From contig CM060732.1 of the NCBI GenBank assembly GCA_030704615.1, positions 16,432,001 to 16,492,000 of the forward strand: DNA of 60,000 nt, given 5' to 3'. This stretch comes from Takakia lepidozioides (lineage: Eukaryota > Streptophyta > Takakiopsida > Takakiales > Takakiaceae). Every line of letters starts with the position of its first letter. The stretch's first letter is position 1. Both the position numbers and the translations under genes were made by a program. Below are positions 21,740 through 33,509 of the stretch, piece by piece. Below the pieces are notes generated by a model. The model saw only the letters and a program-made list of their open reading frames with translations. It was not told the origin of the DNA and ran no database searches.

Positions 21740-23139
21740 TCCGGCAAGCCTTCCGGATCTTCCTTTGGAGCGCCGTCTCGCCCTTGTACACCAACAAGAG
21801 CTGCTGCTTTCTACTTAAAAGCATCGGCCACCATTGTCCGTCCCGGTTTGTACTGGATATCCACGTCGAACACCGCCAAAGTATCTTGCCACCTAAGTTG
21901 TTTTGGGGACAACTTGGGCTGCGTGGCAAAATACTTCACCGTGACATTGTCCGTGAACACCTTCACTGGGTTGGAACCAACATAGTGGCGCCAAAGCTCA
22001 AGACAGTGCACCACCGCCTTCATCTCTTTCTCGTGTCGGCCACCGTCGCTCCACTTCATTCAGTTTCTTACTTTCGTAAGCCACTGGACGTCCATCTTGC
22101 ATCAGGCGAAGTCCGACGCATCTGTATGAATCTCGAACGGACGATCGAACTCCGGGATTTTCAAGACTGGAGCTTCCGCCATCCGCTGCTTCAATTCAGC
22201 AAAAGCTTGGCCACAAAATGTTCCATACCCAGACTTTGGATTTACACAGAAGGTCTGACAGCGGCCCCGCGATCTTGGCGAAATTTCTCACATACTTCCG
22301 GTAATAGGAGGCGAGTCCTAGGAAGGATCGCACTCCCGGGACCGAAGTCGGAGGCTCCCAGTCCAAGATCGCCCTCACCTTTCTGTCATCCATTTTGATC
22401 CCATCCTGTGTAACACATGCCCCAGGAACTCCACTTTTGTGACCCCGAATTCGCACTTTGAAGCTTTGGCATACAGCTTCCCTTCCCGCAATTTTTTGGA
22501 ACACCCTTTTGAGGTGCTCCAGGTGCTCCTCCTTTTGTTTTCGAATACACCAAGATGTCGTCGATGTACACGATCACAAAGTCATCCAACCACTCCTGGA
22601 AAAGGCTGTTCATCAGCGTGCTAAAGGTCGCGGGTGCATTGGTGAGCCCAAAAGGCATCACCAAGAACTCATATGAACCATACCTTGTCCTGCACGCGGT
22701 CTTCTCCTCATCTCCTTCCGCCACTCGAATTTGATGATAGCCGGAGCGCAGATCGATCCGGCTGAAATACTTCGCTCCTGCAACCGATCGAAAAGGTCGT
22801 CGATCCTTGGCAAAGGGTACCGGTTTTTGATAGTCACCTTATTCAAGCCCTGTAATCGACACACATCCGCAGCGTCCCATCCTTCTTGTCTGCGAATAGC
22901 ACCGGGGCTCCGTAAGGTGACTTACTCGGCCGGATGTACCCCTTTGACATTAGATCTTTGAGCTGAGTCTTCAGCTCGACCAACTCTCTGTGGCTCAACC
23001 GGTAGGGCGCCTTGGCAGGCGTTTCCGATCCCGGTATCACCTCAATCTTGTGGTCAACTCCTCTCTTCGCGGTGGCAAGCCGCTTGGTAAATCCTCCGGC
23101 ATCACATCCTGGTATTTCTCCAAAATCCCCTTGATCCAA
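21740..23139 (-). pseudogene. E1 reverse transcriptase and RNase H
   Basis: [79 protein letters not shown] and the catalytic [15 protein letters not shown] (about 22590-22545). The connection has VPGVRSFLGLASYYRKYV. RNase H shows VHCLELWRHYVGSNPVKVFT and the end block DIQYKPGRTMVADAFK (about 21860-21811). Frame changes at about 22860, 22720, 22500 and 22060 mark it as defective. Confidence 0.88.
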
Positions 23140-23170
23140 TCTGGGCTCGGCTCCCCATCGCCTTCTCCCT

Positions 23171-23872
23171 TCACTTCTCTAATGTAAAGCAAAAACTGGG
23201 GCTCGTGTGCCTCCTCCACGGCGCCCTCCCACGGTTTGGGCGTTTCCGACACTCGTAAGACTTCGCCACCATCCCACATGGCAGCGTGACTACTCTCTTG
23301 CGGCCATCTATGACCGCTCCGGATTTGCTCAAAAAGGTCATCCCCAAAATGAGATCCACTCCATCGATCTCGCAGATGGTGAAGTTCTCACGTCCCTCCC
23401 AACTCCCCAGTTGAAGAGGAACATCAACGCCAACCTCGTCGCCCAATTGCGGTTCTCCTTTGGCAGAACGCACCTCAATAGAGGCCCCCACGTCACTTGT
23501 CGGGAGTCCCAGCTTTTGTGCCGTTGCCGGTGTCATGAAGGAGTGCGACGCTCCTGTGTCCACCAACAACGACACGTTAGTTCCGGATATTATCCCATCC
23601 ACGAACAATAACTGACTCCCTTTACGTAAGGCGCCAGTTTCCTGATACAACTCACAAGAAATTTGCCTACCTTGCAAGTCCTGGCGACCACCGCTTCCAC
23701 CAAGCGACTGATGGTATCTTCCGACAGCTCTGGTCGCCCGAGTCATGTTCAATTGCCGGGGCTTCGTGCACTTCTTGGCCATGTGCCCGGGCTCCCCAAT
23801 TGAAACACACTCCATCAAAGGTCGCCTTCTGTCCGCCATAGGCCGCTCCACCCGCTTTTTTTTGAAGCACAC
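23171..23872 (-). pseudogene. E1 gag zinc knuckle and aspartic protease
   Basis: The frame starts near a CCHC knuckle (GEPGHMAKKC intact, but the first two cysteines are disrupted by an indel). Next comes a linker, then the retropepsin: NVSLLVDTGASHSFMTPA with DTG at about 23580-23560, and DLILGMTFLSKSGAVIDG at about 23350-23295. It is one open frame through the protease. It continues to RT after a frame change at about 23150. Confidence 0.85.
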
Positions 23873-23933
23873 CCCTCCCTTCGATTTCCACGTGCCATTG
23901 TCGCCGCCCTATCCCACTTCTTTTCCGAAGGAG

Positions 23934-24541
23934 TCACCTTCCGCCGGTCTTCTTGTGGTTCAGCTCCGTACGGCCTACCACCCTAGGGACATCCGAGAAA
24001 CATTCAGCCCTCTCAATTGCCTCGTTCAAAGTCTTAGGTGGCTTCTCCTCCAACTTCCGCCTGGCCCATGGGGCCAGTCCCGCCACAAAGTTGAAGACCA
24101 TTTCTGGTTCTGCCATGTCCGCGACTTCGAGCAAGCAGCATATTGAAAGCCTGGACATCCCCTACTGCTCTAGCTCCAGGAGCCAGGTGTTGAGTGCCTT
24201 CCGATTTCGGACGCCCTCGAAGGTGCCGGGTTCCTTAGGCTTCACCTTAAATTTTGCCTTAGTGGAAGTGGCATTAGCCGCCTTCAACGTCGTCCCGCCA
24301 AATGCGCCAACAACCCTTCCCAAAAGGCTGCCGGCATGGGAGGCATCTGTTTGTCGGAGAGCTCTCAGGGATTCCTCGGGCTCCGACTCCTCAGATTCCT
24401 CCCGCTCTTGAGCGGCCTCGTTTTCGGAACATGCATCGCTTCCTCAAACGGCCGCCTCGGTGACACGTCGCCCCCATCGGGCTCACCAGGATCATCATCT
24501 TTTGGGCCGTTCCGCTTTCGCTTTGGCTTGCCCGACCCCAT
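23934..24541 (-). pseudogene. E1 gag capsid region
   Basis: The likely start ATG is at about 24541 (MGSGKPKRKR), a basic and acidic-patch N-terminus. After frame changes, MAEPEMVFNFVAGLAPWARR and LNEAIERAECFSDVPR (24110-23975) match the C-terminal half of a retrotransposon gag capsid. About 240 bases present in E2 (28450-28690) are deleted in this copy at about 24165. Confidence 0.75.
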
Positions 24542-24580
24542 GATGAGGCCAATCCCAAGGACGATCGCGTACTGAACTCT

Positions 24581-24594
24581 AAGCTCTGATACCA
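24581..24594 (-). promoter_or_regulatory. primer binding site of E1
   Basis: Minus strand TGGTATCAGAGCTT, two bases inside the 5' LTR; initiator-Met tRNA type. Confidence 0.92.
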
Positions 24595-24596
24595 AG

Positions 24597-25306
24597 TGTC
24601 GCGCACCTCACTTCGGTAAGCTCCCCTTCAAGTCATAGTTACTCGCTTTGATGCGCGCGCCTAACTCCCAACCTGGCCGCCGGGCCAACTTGGAGCTTCG
24701 GCTGCTCACCGGGGCATAACGGTCCCCCTTTGCTCCCAAAGAACCCTCCACCTATTTGGAACCAGCGGGAATTCCCTTTGGTAGTTGGCAGTCCGGAACA
24801 GCTCCCCACTCTTTGGTCGCTTTCCGGCTCGCTCGCTTACTCACTAGTTTTTGGTCACCAACGGGCTTGCACCGTTCTCGGGGTTACTACTCCCTATATA
24901 TACTTCTGTAGCTGTCCGCGGGGGTTTCACAACCAGCCATGCCATTTTTATGGCGAACCACCACGAAAACCCTCGACTCCCGGTGATGAGTCGCGGTGAG
25001 TCTTGGCCCACTCACCACGGCCCCTATGGACCGTGATGAGTCCCAAGACTCCCCACACGAGGTCTCCGCCCCATGGTGAGTCCTATGCCACCCCCACTAA
25101 GTCCCGCTAAGCTACCACCACCCCTTGTGGAGCCACCCCCCCGCAACCCGGTGTGCGGGGCTCCACCTAGTGAGCGCCTCCGCCTCCTTGAGTGCCTTGG
25201 GCACTCAAGGGTGCTTCAGCCCCCCATACCTATCGCTGCCGCACCACCACAGGGGCAGCCCCTCATGTGTCCCGACCCCCTGCCCTCAAGGCAAAGGGCC
25301 GCGACA
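24597..25306 (-). repeat. 5' LTR of E1
   Basis: 710 bp, plus-strand TGTCGCGCACC to GGCCGCGACA, near-identical to 18721-19422 apart from small indels. CTATATATACTT promoter-like motif at about 24893-24904. Confidence 0.92.
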
Positions 25307-27690
25307 TACGTACTGCCTCCACCACGTACTCAGGTTCATTTTCATGATCCAACATCACAGTGGCGGACGCAACACTTGATGCCGATTCGGACGCGCTTCA
25401 TCTTTGAAGTACGGCTTCAAAAGGAGACGTGGAATACTGGATGCACCTTGCTGTTTGCCGGCAGCTCCAATTCATACACATCCTCATTCATACCTTCCGG
25501 ATGCGAAAGGTCCCGCATACGGAGGTACGAACTTTGGACTCACTTCCGGAGGTAGTCGGAAATTCTTGATGTTCAACCAGACCTCGTGCCTGCCTCAAAC
25601 TTCACTTCCTTCCCTCCGCTTCCGATTCGCCTGCCTTTTTCATACCCGTTTCCTAGCTTTGGCAATGTTGTACTTTGCGAGCTTCAACAAACGCTCGCGT
25701 TCTTCCTGTACCGCCGCCGCTACTGGTTTCCTCAACGTCCTGGGCGGCCCAACTTGTCGGCACCAGAGGTGCTTTTCCATAGACCAATACGAAAGGGGAA
25801 ACTCCCGTTGCGGAGTGTTCTGTGTTATTATAACAGAACTCTGCCGCGTCTAAGTGTTCACCCAGTCTGTTTGGTCTGCCGACACGTAATTCCGCAAGAT
25901 CTGCTTCACTACGGAATTCACTCTTTCCGTTTGGCCGTCGGTCGTAGGTCGGAAGGCGGTGCTCATCTTCAGCCTCGTCCCCATCTTCTTCCAAAGTGTC
26001 CCAAAAATTTACTCGTAAACTTTGGATCGCGGTCCGAGACAATATCCTTCGGGACTCCATGATGCTTTAAGACGTGGGCGAAGTAAAGTCGCCCTGTTTC
26101 CTCCTGCGCCGTTGCCGTCTCCTTGGTGGGGATGAAATGGCCCATTTTACTGAACCTATCCACCACCACCATGATTGCATCGAATCCTTTTGACAGCGGC
26201 ATAGCAGTCATGAAATCCATCGAGACGCTTTCCCAAGTCCCCTCTGGAATCGGCAAGGGTTGTAACAGCCCCGCTTGCTTTTTGTACTCGCTCCGGTTTT
26301 GTTGGCATGTGGTGCATGTCTTGACATACTCCTCTGCCTCCTCCTCAGTTTGGGCCAGAAATACTCTTTCTTCAGAGTCCCGCGTGCCGTTTGGCTCCGC
26401 CGTGGCCCGCAAGCGGGCTATCATGGCCAGTCTCTCAAGAGCTATCTCTGATCCCCCCTCCTTTCGCACGTAAAGACGCTTTTCTTATACCCGTAGTCAA
26501 TCCTTTTGCAAGTGGAATTGCGATTGAACCCCCCCTCCTCAAGTCCTGCATCACGGACTTCGCCAGCTCATCCTTCCGACAAGCCTTCCGGATCTTCCTT
26601 GTACGCCGTTCTCAACCCCTGTACACCAACATAAGCTGCTGCTTTTCTAACTTAAAGCATCGGCCACCCACGTTGTTCCGTCCCGTTTTGTATGGATATC
26701 CACGTCGAACACCGCCAAAGTATCTTGTCACCTAAGTTGTTTTGGGGACAACTTGGGCTGCGTGGCAAAATACTTCACCGTGACATTGTCCGTGAACACC
26801 TCACTGGGTTTGAACCAACATAGGACGCCAAAGCTCAAGACAGTGCACCACCCCGCCTTCATCTCTTTCTCGTTGCGTCGGCCACCATCTCTCCACTTCA
26901 ATTCAGTTGTCTTTACTTTCGTAAGCCACTGGACGTCCCATCTTGCATCGTACAAAAAAAAAAACAAAAAAACAACCCCCAATCGTCGAATTCCGACGCA
27001 TCTGTATGAATCTCGAACGTACGATCGCCTCCGGGAGTCTTCAAGACTGGAGCTTCCGCCATCTGCTGCTTCATTCAGCAAAAGCTTGGCCACAAAGGTG
27101 TTTCATCATGTCCCATACTTTGGACTTACACAGAAGGGTCTGACAGCGGCCCCTCGATCTTTGGCGAAATTCCTCACATACTTCCTGTAATATGAGGCTA
27201 GTCCTAGGAATGATCGCATTCCGGGACCGAATCGGAGGCTCCCAGTCCAGATTGCCCCTCACCTTCCTGTCATACATATCTGATCCCATCCTGTGCTCAC
27301 ATGCCCCCAGGAACTACTCCAACTTTTGTTACCCCGATTCTTCGCTACTTTGAAGCTTTGGATACAAGCTTCCCTTCCCCGCAATTTCTGGCACAACCCT
27401 TTTGAGGTGCTCCAGGTGCTCCCCTTTGTTTTTTCCGAATACACAAGATGTCGTCGCTGTACACGATCACAAAGTCATCCAAACCACTCCTGGAAAAGTC
27501 TGTTCATTCAGAGGCTAAAGGCGCGGAAGCGTTTGGTAATCCAAAGGCAATCACAAGAACTCATTGAACGCATACCTTGTCCTGCACGCGGTCGTCTCCT
27601 CATCTCATTCCGCCATCTTACTCATTCCGCCACTGTCCCATTCCGCCATCTAATTGATGATAAGCCCGGAGCGCAGATCGATCCGGCTGA
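25307..27690 (-). pseudogene. E2 integrase, RNase H and RT remnants
   Basis: The minus strand repeats the E1 pol order with many indels: chromodomain start, integrase core (VSMDFMTAMPLSKGFDAIM at about 26235-26180; [13 protein letters not shown] at about 26040), zinc domain CTTCQQ at about 26320, RNase H (KVFTDNVTVKYFATQPKLSP at about 26800-26740) and RT thumb. At about 27690 RT is joined directly to protease sequence. An A-rich insertion (26951-26972) also disrupts it. Confidence 0.85.
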
Positions 27691-29130
27691 AATAAACGCA
27701 CCTCATAGATGCCCCCCCACGTCGCTTTTCGGGAGTCCTAGCTTTTGTGCCGTTGCCCGGTGTCATGAAGGAGTGCGACGCGCCCTATGTCCACACAACA
27801 ACGACACGTTAGTTCCGGATATATCCCATCCACGAACAATAACTGACTTCCCTTTCGTAAGGCGCCTAGTTTTCCTGATACAACTCACACAGAAAATTTG
27901 CCTCACCTTTCCAAGTCCTTGGCGACCACCGCTTCCACCAAGCGACTGATGGTATCCTTCCGACAGCTCTGTGGTCGCCCGAGTCATGTTCATTGCCGGG
28001 GCTTCTGCACTTCTTGGCCCTGTCCGGGGCTCCCCACAATTGAAACACCTCCACTCCATCAAAGGTCGTCTCTGTCGCCATAGACCGCTCCACCCGCTTT
28101 CCTTTCGAAGCACCGAGTTGCCGCCTTGACTTGTGAAGGCCCTCCTTCGATTTCCACGTGCCTTGTCGTCGCGTGGCCTACCCACTTCTTTTTTCCGATC
28201 GGAAGGAGTTACCTTCCCTTCCCGCCGGTCTTCTTGTGGTTCAGCTCCGTACAGCCGTTGTCTTCACCCTTAGGGACATCCAGAAACATTCAGCCCTCTC
28301 AATTGCCCCGTTCAAAGTCTTAGGGTGGCCTTCTCCTCCAACTTCCGCCGGCCCATAAGGCCAGTCCCGCCAAACAAAGTTGAAGACATTTCTGGTTTCT
28401 ACCATGTCCGCGACTTCCGAGCAACGCACATTGAAAGCCTGGACATATCCCCGAATGTCATCTTTTTGCTTTCAAATTCCTCCAACTTGTCCGGGCGAGC
28501 CAAGACGCGTTGAGGGGCACAAACTGGCCTTCTTCATCAATTCCTTTAACCCACTTCCAGGTCCAGGTTTCCGCGGCTTGGACCTCGGTCGTTAAGGCTT
28601 TTTCTGTCTTCTGCCACTATTGTTGAGCATAAGCCCCTCAAGGGTGGGAGCCACTCCCCCCGATCCTCGTCACTCACTTGGCCGCACCGAAGTACTGCTC
28701 TAGCTCAAAAGCCAGTGTTGATTGCTTCGATTCGACGCCCCGCAGGTGCCGGTTCCTTAGGCCTTCACCTTAACCTTTTCCTTGGTGGAAGTGGGCTTAA
28801 TCCGCCTTCAACACGTCTTTCATTCAACGTCCCGCCAAATGCGCCAACAACCCTCCCACAAGGCCGCCGCATGGGAGGCATCTGTTGCTTGGTCGGAGCT
28901 CTCAGGGATTCCTCAGGCTCCGACTCTCAGATTCCTCCCTCTCTTTAGTGGCTTCGTCGTTTTCGGAAACATGCATCGCTTCCTCAAACAGGCCGCCTCG
29001 GTGACACGTCGCCCCCATCAGGCTCACCACGATCATTATCTTTGGTCGTTCCGCTTTCCCTCTTTGGCTTGCCTGCCCGACCCCATGATGATTCAATCCC
29101 AAGGACGATCGCGTACTGAACTCTAACTCT
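27691..29130 (-). pseudogene. E2 protease and gag remnants
   Basis: Fragments in several frames: DISGTNVSLL (protease start, about 27815-27780), a CCHC-region remnant near 28030, TLNGAIERAECFWMS (about 28310-28270), and the basic gag N-terminus near 29080. The degenerate primer site is at about 29130-29143 next to the LTR. Homology to E1 is obvious but each block is frameshifted. Confidence 0.8.
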
Positions 29131-29144
29131 CTCTGATTACCAAG

Positions 29145-29897
29145 TGTTTGCGCACCTCACCTTCGGTAAGCTCTCCCGCCCCTCAAGTCATAGTTACTCG
29201 CTTGATGCCGCGCCTAACTCCCCCAACCTGGCCGTCGACCAACTTGGAGCTCCGTCTGCTCACCTGTGGCATACCGGTCCCCCCTTTGATCTCCCAAAGA
29301 ACCCTCCAACCGATTTAGAACCCAGCGGAATTCCCTTTGTAGTTGGCAGTCCGGAACAGCTCCCCATTCTTTGGTCGCTTTCCGGCTCGCTCGCTTACCC
29401 TCACTAGATTTTGGTCACCACCGGGCTTGGCGCCGTTCTCGGGGTACTACTCCCTATATATACTTCTGTAGCTGTCCGCGGGGGTTTCACACACAACCAT
29501 GTCATTTTATGGCGAACCACCCAACGAAAACCCTCGACTCCCCTGGAGAGTCGCGGTGAGTCTTGGCCCACCCACCACGCCCCTATGGGACCGTGAATGA
29601 GTCCCAAGACTTCCCAAGACTTCCCACCACGAGGGTCGAGGTCCTCCGCCCCATGGTTAGTCCTATGCCCACCCCACTAATTCCCGCTACGCTACCACCA
29701 CCCCTTGTGGAACCATCCCTACCGCAACCGGTGGTGGGCTTCCACTTAGTGAGCGCCTCCGCCTCCTTGAGTGCCTTGGGCACTCAATGGTGGCTTCAGC
29801 CCCCCATACCTATCGCTTGCCACTGCCCACCACCACAGGGGCAACCCCTCTGTGTCCCGACCCCCCCTCTGCCCCTCAAGGCAAAAAGGCCGCGACA
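29145..29897 (-). repeat. 5' LTR of E2
   Basis: 753 bp, more diverged than the E1 LTRs (starts TGTTTGCGCACC, ends GGCCGCGACA). It adjoins resumed G2 integrase sequence at 29898. Confidence 0.88.
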
Positions 29898-30810
29898 CTG
29901 CTACGGAACCATTCCAGAAATGGGGATTGGATTTTGTTGGGCCAATCAATCCACCAGCCAGGAATACTCAGAATAAGTATATAATCACAGCCACTGATTA
30001 TACTACAAAATGGGTGGAAGCTAAGGCTCTGAGAGACAACACCGCTAAGTCCATAGCAAGGTTCCTATATGAGAACATTATCACAAGATTTGGCTGTCCC
30101 CTGGAATTTATTATTGACCAGGGAAGTCATTTCATTAAGGAGACCTTTCCCTGTTGACTAAGAGTTCATGATTGTTGCACAGGAAGAGTACAACCTATTA
30201 CCCCACAGGCCCATAGGCAGGCAGAGGCCACCAACAAAATACTATGTATTATTTTGGCTAAGATAGTCAATGCTAATAGGAATGATTGGGATACCAAGCT
30301 GTTGACAGCTTTGTGGTCATACACGACTTCATACAAGGTCACCACCAAGTATACACCATTCCAATTAGTTTATGGCATAGAAGCTTTATTTCCAGTTGAA
30401 TCTTATTATCTACCATGAGAACTGAATAGAGGAGGAGAATGAAATTGGAGGACTCCATTAAAGTAAAGAAACATGAACTATATCATGTGGAAGAAGTACG
30501 TGCTGATGCAACAGATAACATGGCCAGAATTCAGATGAAGAGGAACGATCAATTTGATGAAGATAAATTTAAGACTTTTAAGACAAGTGATTTGGTACTG
30601 TGGTTACAGAAGAAGGGAAAGATTAAAGCTTCTAAGCTTAAATCACCATGGAAAGGACCTTATGTCATACAGAAAATGTATGATAACAACACAGCTATGT
30701 TACAAACCATTAACAAAGAGATGCTTGGTAAAGTCAATGCCAATAAGATGAAGGGATACAGTGGTGTCCATTATAGACCATGGCAGCATTATTTGCATCT
30801 TGAAACATAG
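29898..30810 (+). pseudogene. gypsy G2 integrase core and C-terminal domain (continuation)
   Basis: Resumes with EPFQKWGLDFVGPINPPARN (first catalytic D), then YIITATDYTTKWVEAKAL and FIIDQGSHFIKETF (second D, about 30110-30145). After a TGA the E region is decayed. The C-terminal domain (30439-30810) has DLVLWLQKKGKIKASKLKSP followed by WKGPYVI, the GPY/F-type module that ends many gypsy integrases. No chromodomain follows. Stops at about 30155 and 30418 break it. Confidence 0.87.
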
Positions 30811-31110
30811 ATCTGCAGTCACAGACTACACCAGTAGCACTAGCGGAGCATGAAACACTTATCATAATGCCGAATGTGTATGGCCATAGCAGATAACACA
30901 GGTGTTCACACAGCCATCATACCCCACCACAGTCTGTCACAAAACACACAGCATATCACACAGCACAGCCTGTCACAGCCCATCACAGGCAACACAACCC
31001 ACACAGGTTGCACAGTCCATTAGAACAGTGACAGGTGGACATTTGTTAACGTCAATAAAATGGCCGGAAAGTATTAAGCCAGTTTGAGAGTCAAACTCGA
31101 AGAATGTGCC

Positions 31111-31125
31111 AAGGGGAGACGGGAG
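31111..31125 (+). other. polypurine tract of G2
   Basis: AAGGGGAGACGGGAG immediately before a TG-starting sequence, the expected site of plus-strand priming. Confidence 0.75.
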
Positions 31126-31350
31126 TGTTTGAATTCAAACACGTGGCCTAAGGGGTGAAGTACTCCGCATTGCAATAACAAGCGCCATCACACAAGAAGA
31201 CAAATAGGGCCGTCAAAGTACCTACCTGGTGCATCAGCCGGAATTAATCACGAGCCCATTAATGTATTGTTGATCTCACCCCCGTTTATTTGTATGTGGA
31301 GGTTCAAGACAAATGACAAAAGATACTGAAAACCCTAGCTCTCTCTCGTA
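31126..31350 (+). repeat. start of the G2 3' LTR (end not identified)
   Basis: Begins TGTTTGAATTCAAACACG, with a 14-bp perfect palindrome GTTTGAATTCAAAC at 31127-31140. Without the 5' LTR the far end cannot be set; the given end is only nominal. The stretch from here to 32325 shows no gene. Confidence 0.55.
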
Positions 31351-32325
31351 AATGAAGATGGACTAAACGGTGCTTGGCCTGAAATTCACTGCAAATAGCT
31401 GGTTTATGATTTGCCTGCATGACCAAGCAGGACAAGTGGTGCCTCTGCTGGATATTGTCACTAATTTGACAGTTACTACTGTGATCAAAATTTCCAGGGG
31501 ACGACAACACATGTGGAGCTACATAGTAGAAGCTGCAATGGTAACAATGCCTGGGACGGAGAAGTGGTGTGTGTACTGGACTATCCAGCTCTCAGGTCAG
31601 ATGAAATGGCTGCTTAGTTGAAGGGATATTACTGGAAGCATATGGCTGAAGTGACATCAGCCCAGAAGCTTGGAGACCACCCCAACACCCACTGTTCAAA
31701 CCTCCCTCCCTGAGTGTCAAATCGTTGCCTGTATAGAAACATATATACACAAATGAAACCTGATATGGAAAAGCAATCGAAGTAACATGAAAATGGACAG
31801 TTGTTGCTTTTAGTACCACACTCAAACCTCAAGCAAAAAGAAAAGCTGACTCCTGCCAAAGCAGGCATAGAGTATGATGCCACTTCACCCACCCATCAAC
31901 AGAGTAAGTGGCTGACTACAGGATCACACAAGACGAGACTGTTGAAACAAGGGTGCCATATAATCAAGTGAGTGAATAAACACACAAATGCATGATTTCA
32001 TTTAATACAAAAATGACGTCTTGCTAGATGTCTGCCTTCTTGGAAAAGCCCTCTGGCACCCTCTGTACAAGGAAATATTTCCATCATGTTAGGGGTCTGT
32101 GGCACCAGTAGCTTATTGAATGCTTGCATCTCCAGGGATACCCATAGAAATTGGACATAAATATTATCGTCTGCACAGACTGTGGCACCTACAGATCAAA
32201 CATCAGACGCAGATTCATCAGGCTCTTGTCAAATTGAGGCTGATTCAGCCTTTTAACTCCCAAGACCTGTGTGAGAACAGCAGTTGTAAGTATCCATAGC
32301 TGCAAACAACGTGAAAAGCACATAC

Positions 32326-32545
32326 CTGACCCTGATATAGTTGCTTCTTGAACATCTCCACTCCAGTGACCGTTGTTTTCAAATTGGGTCCCTGTGATCA
32401 AAGCACTGAAGAAGTTAATCACATTAGCAGATAATGGAAGATTAGTTGAATCTAAAATATTTTACAAGGAAGTTTTCAGAATTAGAGTTGGCAAACAGAT
32501 TACCATGCGAAGACCCACCACTTCAACCTCATCACCATCCATTCC
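32326..32545 (-). pseudogene. two exons of an EF-Tu (translation elongation factor Tu) gene
   Basis: EF-Tu is the GTPase that brings aminoacyl-tRNA to bacterial-type ribosomes in plastids and mitochondria. Exon A (32545-32504) encodes GMDGDEVEVVGLRM and exon B (32391-32326) GPNLKTTVTGVEMFKKQLYQ and GQ. Together they match the conserved domain 2 pattern (GDEVE(I/V)(V/L)GL ... KTTVTGVEMFKK.LD.G.AGDN). Both borders of both exons carry AG and GT, and both exons are phase 0. The GTP-binding domain is not visible upstream nor the AGDNVG continuation downstream within several hundred bases. This may be part of a long-intron gene or a captured fragment. Confidence 0.7.
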
Positions 32546-33509
32546 CTAACCCCCACACAGATCACCCCAATGAATGGAAGCCTATGTAGAAAACAAGCGA
32601 GATGAAGATACGGAAATGCAGCACATATGAACACACACAAAAACAGCGCGCATTAGCATCTGTGACGGCAGACAGTAAAGCAGAAACGCCTCCAAATTGA
32701 ACCCTAACAGCATCGTCAATGCACAAAAAGCAGGAAGATCAAGTTCCAAGGCCATATTTCGCAAAATGGAACAGCTCCCGCCGGTTTCCTGCATGGAAAA
32801 TGTGTGGCTGTGCAGCTCGAGCTGCGCTCATAATGAGCACACATAGAAGCCCCCCCTGCGAATCACTTGCATGCAACAAATAGCAAAAACAAGCGCAGCA
32901 AAAACACAAAGCAGCGACAATCGAGAGAAATGCCCGTAAGCAAGGTGCAAGGAAGGCTGGAGACTGTGCGCGGGAAGATACCCCGCCGCTCCCGCCACCC
33001 GCCGGACCCGTCATCATTATTATTTCGGGTGCCTGGGTGTGTCTGCACGGGCGGACATGCAGCCCCATGCGTACACCTATCGCCGGCTTTTGATCGCCCC
33101 CTCACCCTTTAGCCTGCCACGTCACCAGGTCAAAGGTACTGGAGGGCCCTGAACCACCCAATTTTGGGTACCCCTGCACACTAAGAAAATCACTGACGGC
33201 AGGGAATTCAATATTTTAGAGTGCCATAAAGACAGGCAGGTGCATGACATCCAAGGCGCACAACTTTCGTTCGGAATTTTTTTTCATCCAAGGTCATCCG
33301 ACGAAGTTACATCCTGGGTGAATTCTGTAGCCCCTGACGGGTCGCCTCGTCCATTAGGGTTAAGGTCAATGCGTGCCCCTTTTAGATACAAAAATAGGTA
33401 TCCATTGAAGGAGGTCATCCATTTTAGGTTCATCTACCTTACTATGCTGCACAAATATATTTGGCTTAATTTTCCCTGCATTGTTGGCAATGGTTACCTC
33501 AATTTTTCC
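32546..33509. other. no recognisable gene; GC-rich patch
   Basis: GC-rich stretch at about 32930-33120 (possible promoter or 5' leader on either strand). No protein motif seen. No EF-Tu G-domain exon found here. Confidence 0.4.

Larger units (their letters stand above)
18721..25306 (-). mobile_element. chromovirus-type gypsy element E1 (inner, most complete)
   Basis: 6586 bp with LTRs at both ends. The minus strand reads LTR, primer site, gag, protease, RT, RNase H, integrase, chromodomain, LTR. Flanks TAAGT (18716-18720) and TACGT (25307-25311) are a 5-bp target duplication with one mismatch. The C-terminal chromodomain places it with the chromoviruses, whose integrases are thought to be targeted through histone binding. 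Several single-base shifts break the polyprotein. Confidence 0.92.
16933..29897 (-). mobile_element. chromovirus-type gypsy element E2 (outer), interrupted by E1
   Basis: LTRs at 16933-17653 and 29145-29897 share sequence over their whole length with those of E1. E2 internal sequence is 17654-18720 and 25307-29144. Rejoined, the chromodomain region reads across the E1 insertion (CTTAAGT to TACTGCCTCC). E2 has many small indels and lacks about 0.7 kb covering the RT N-terminus relative to E1. It is the older of the two. A clear target duplication at its own ends was not found. Confidence 0.85.
11916..31126 (+). mobile_element. Ty3/gypsy retrotransposon G2, rearranged and interrupted
   Basis: Plus-strand gag, protease, RT, RNase H and the start of integrase (12672-16932), then the integrase core and C-terminus (29898-30810) after a 13-kb insertion. 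A purine tract and TG start of an LTR lie at 31111-31126. The 5' side is replaced by an inverted copy of its own gag-protease segment (11916-12671). The 5' LTR was not found. Multiple stops and frameshifts show it is dead. Confidence 0.85.

Noticed and set aside
32150-32265. third EF-Tu exon after a CACACAG acceptor
   Set aside because: The reading VLGVKRLNQPQFDKSL does not fit the AGDNVG continuation expected in EF-Tu.
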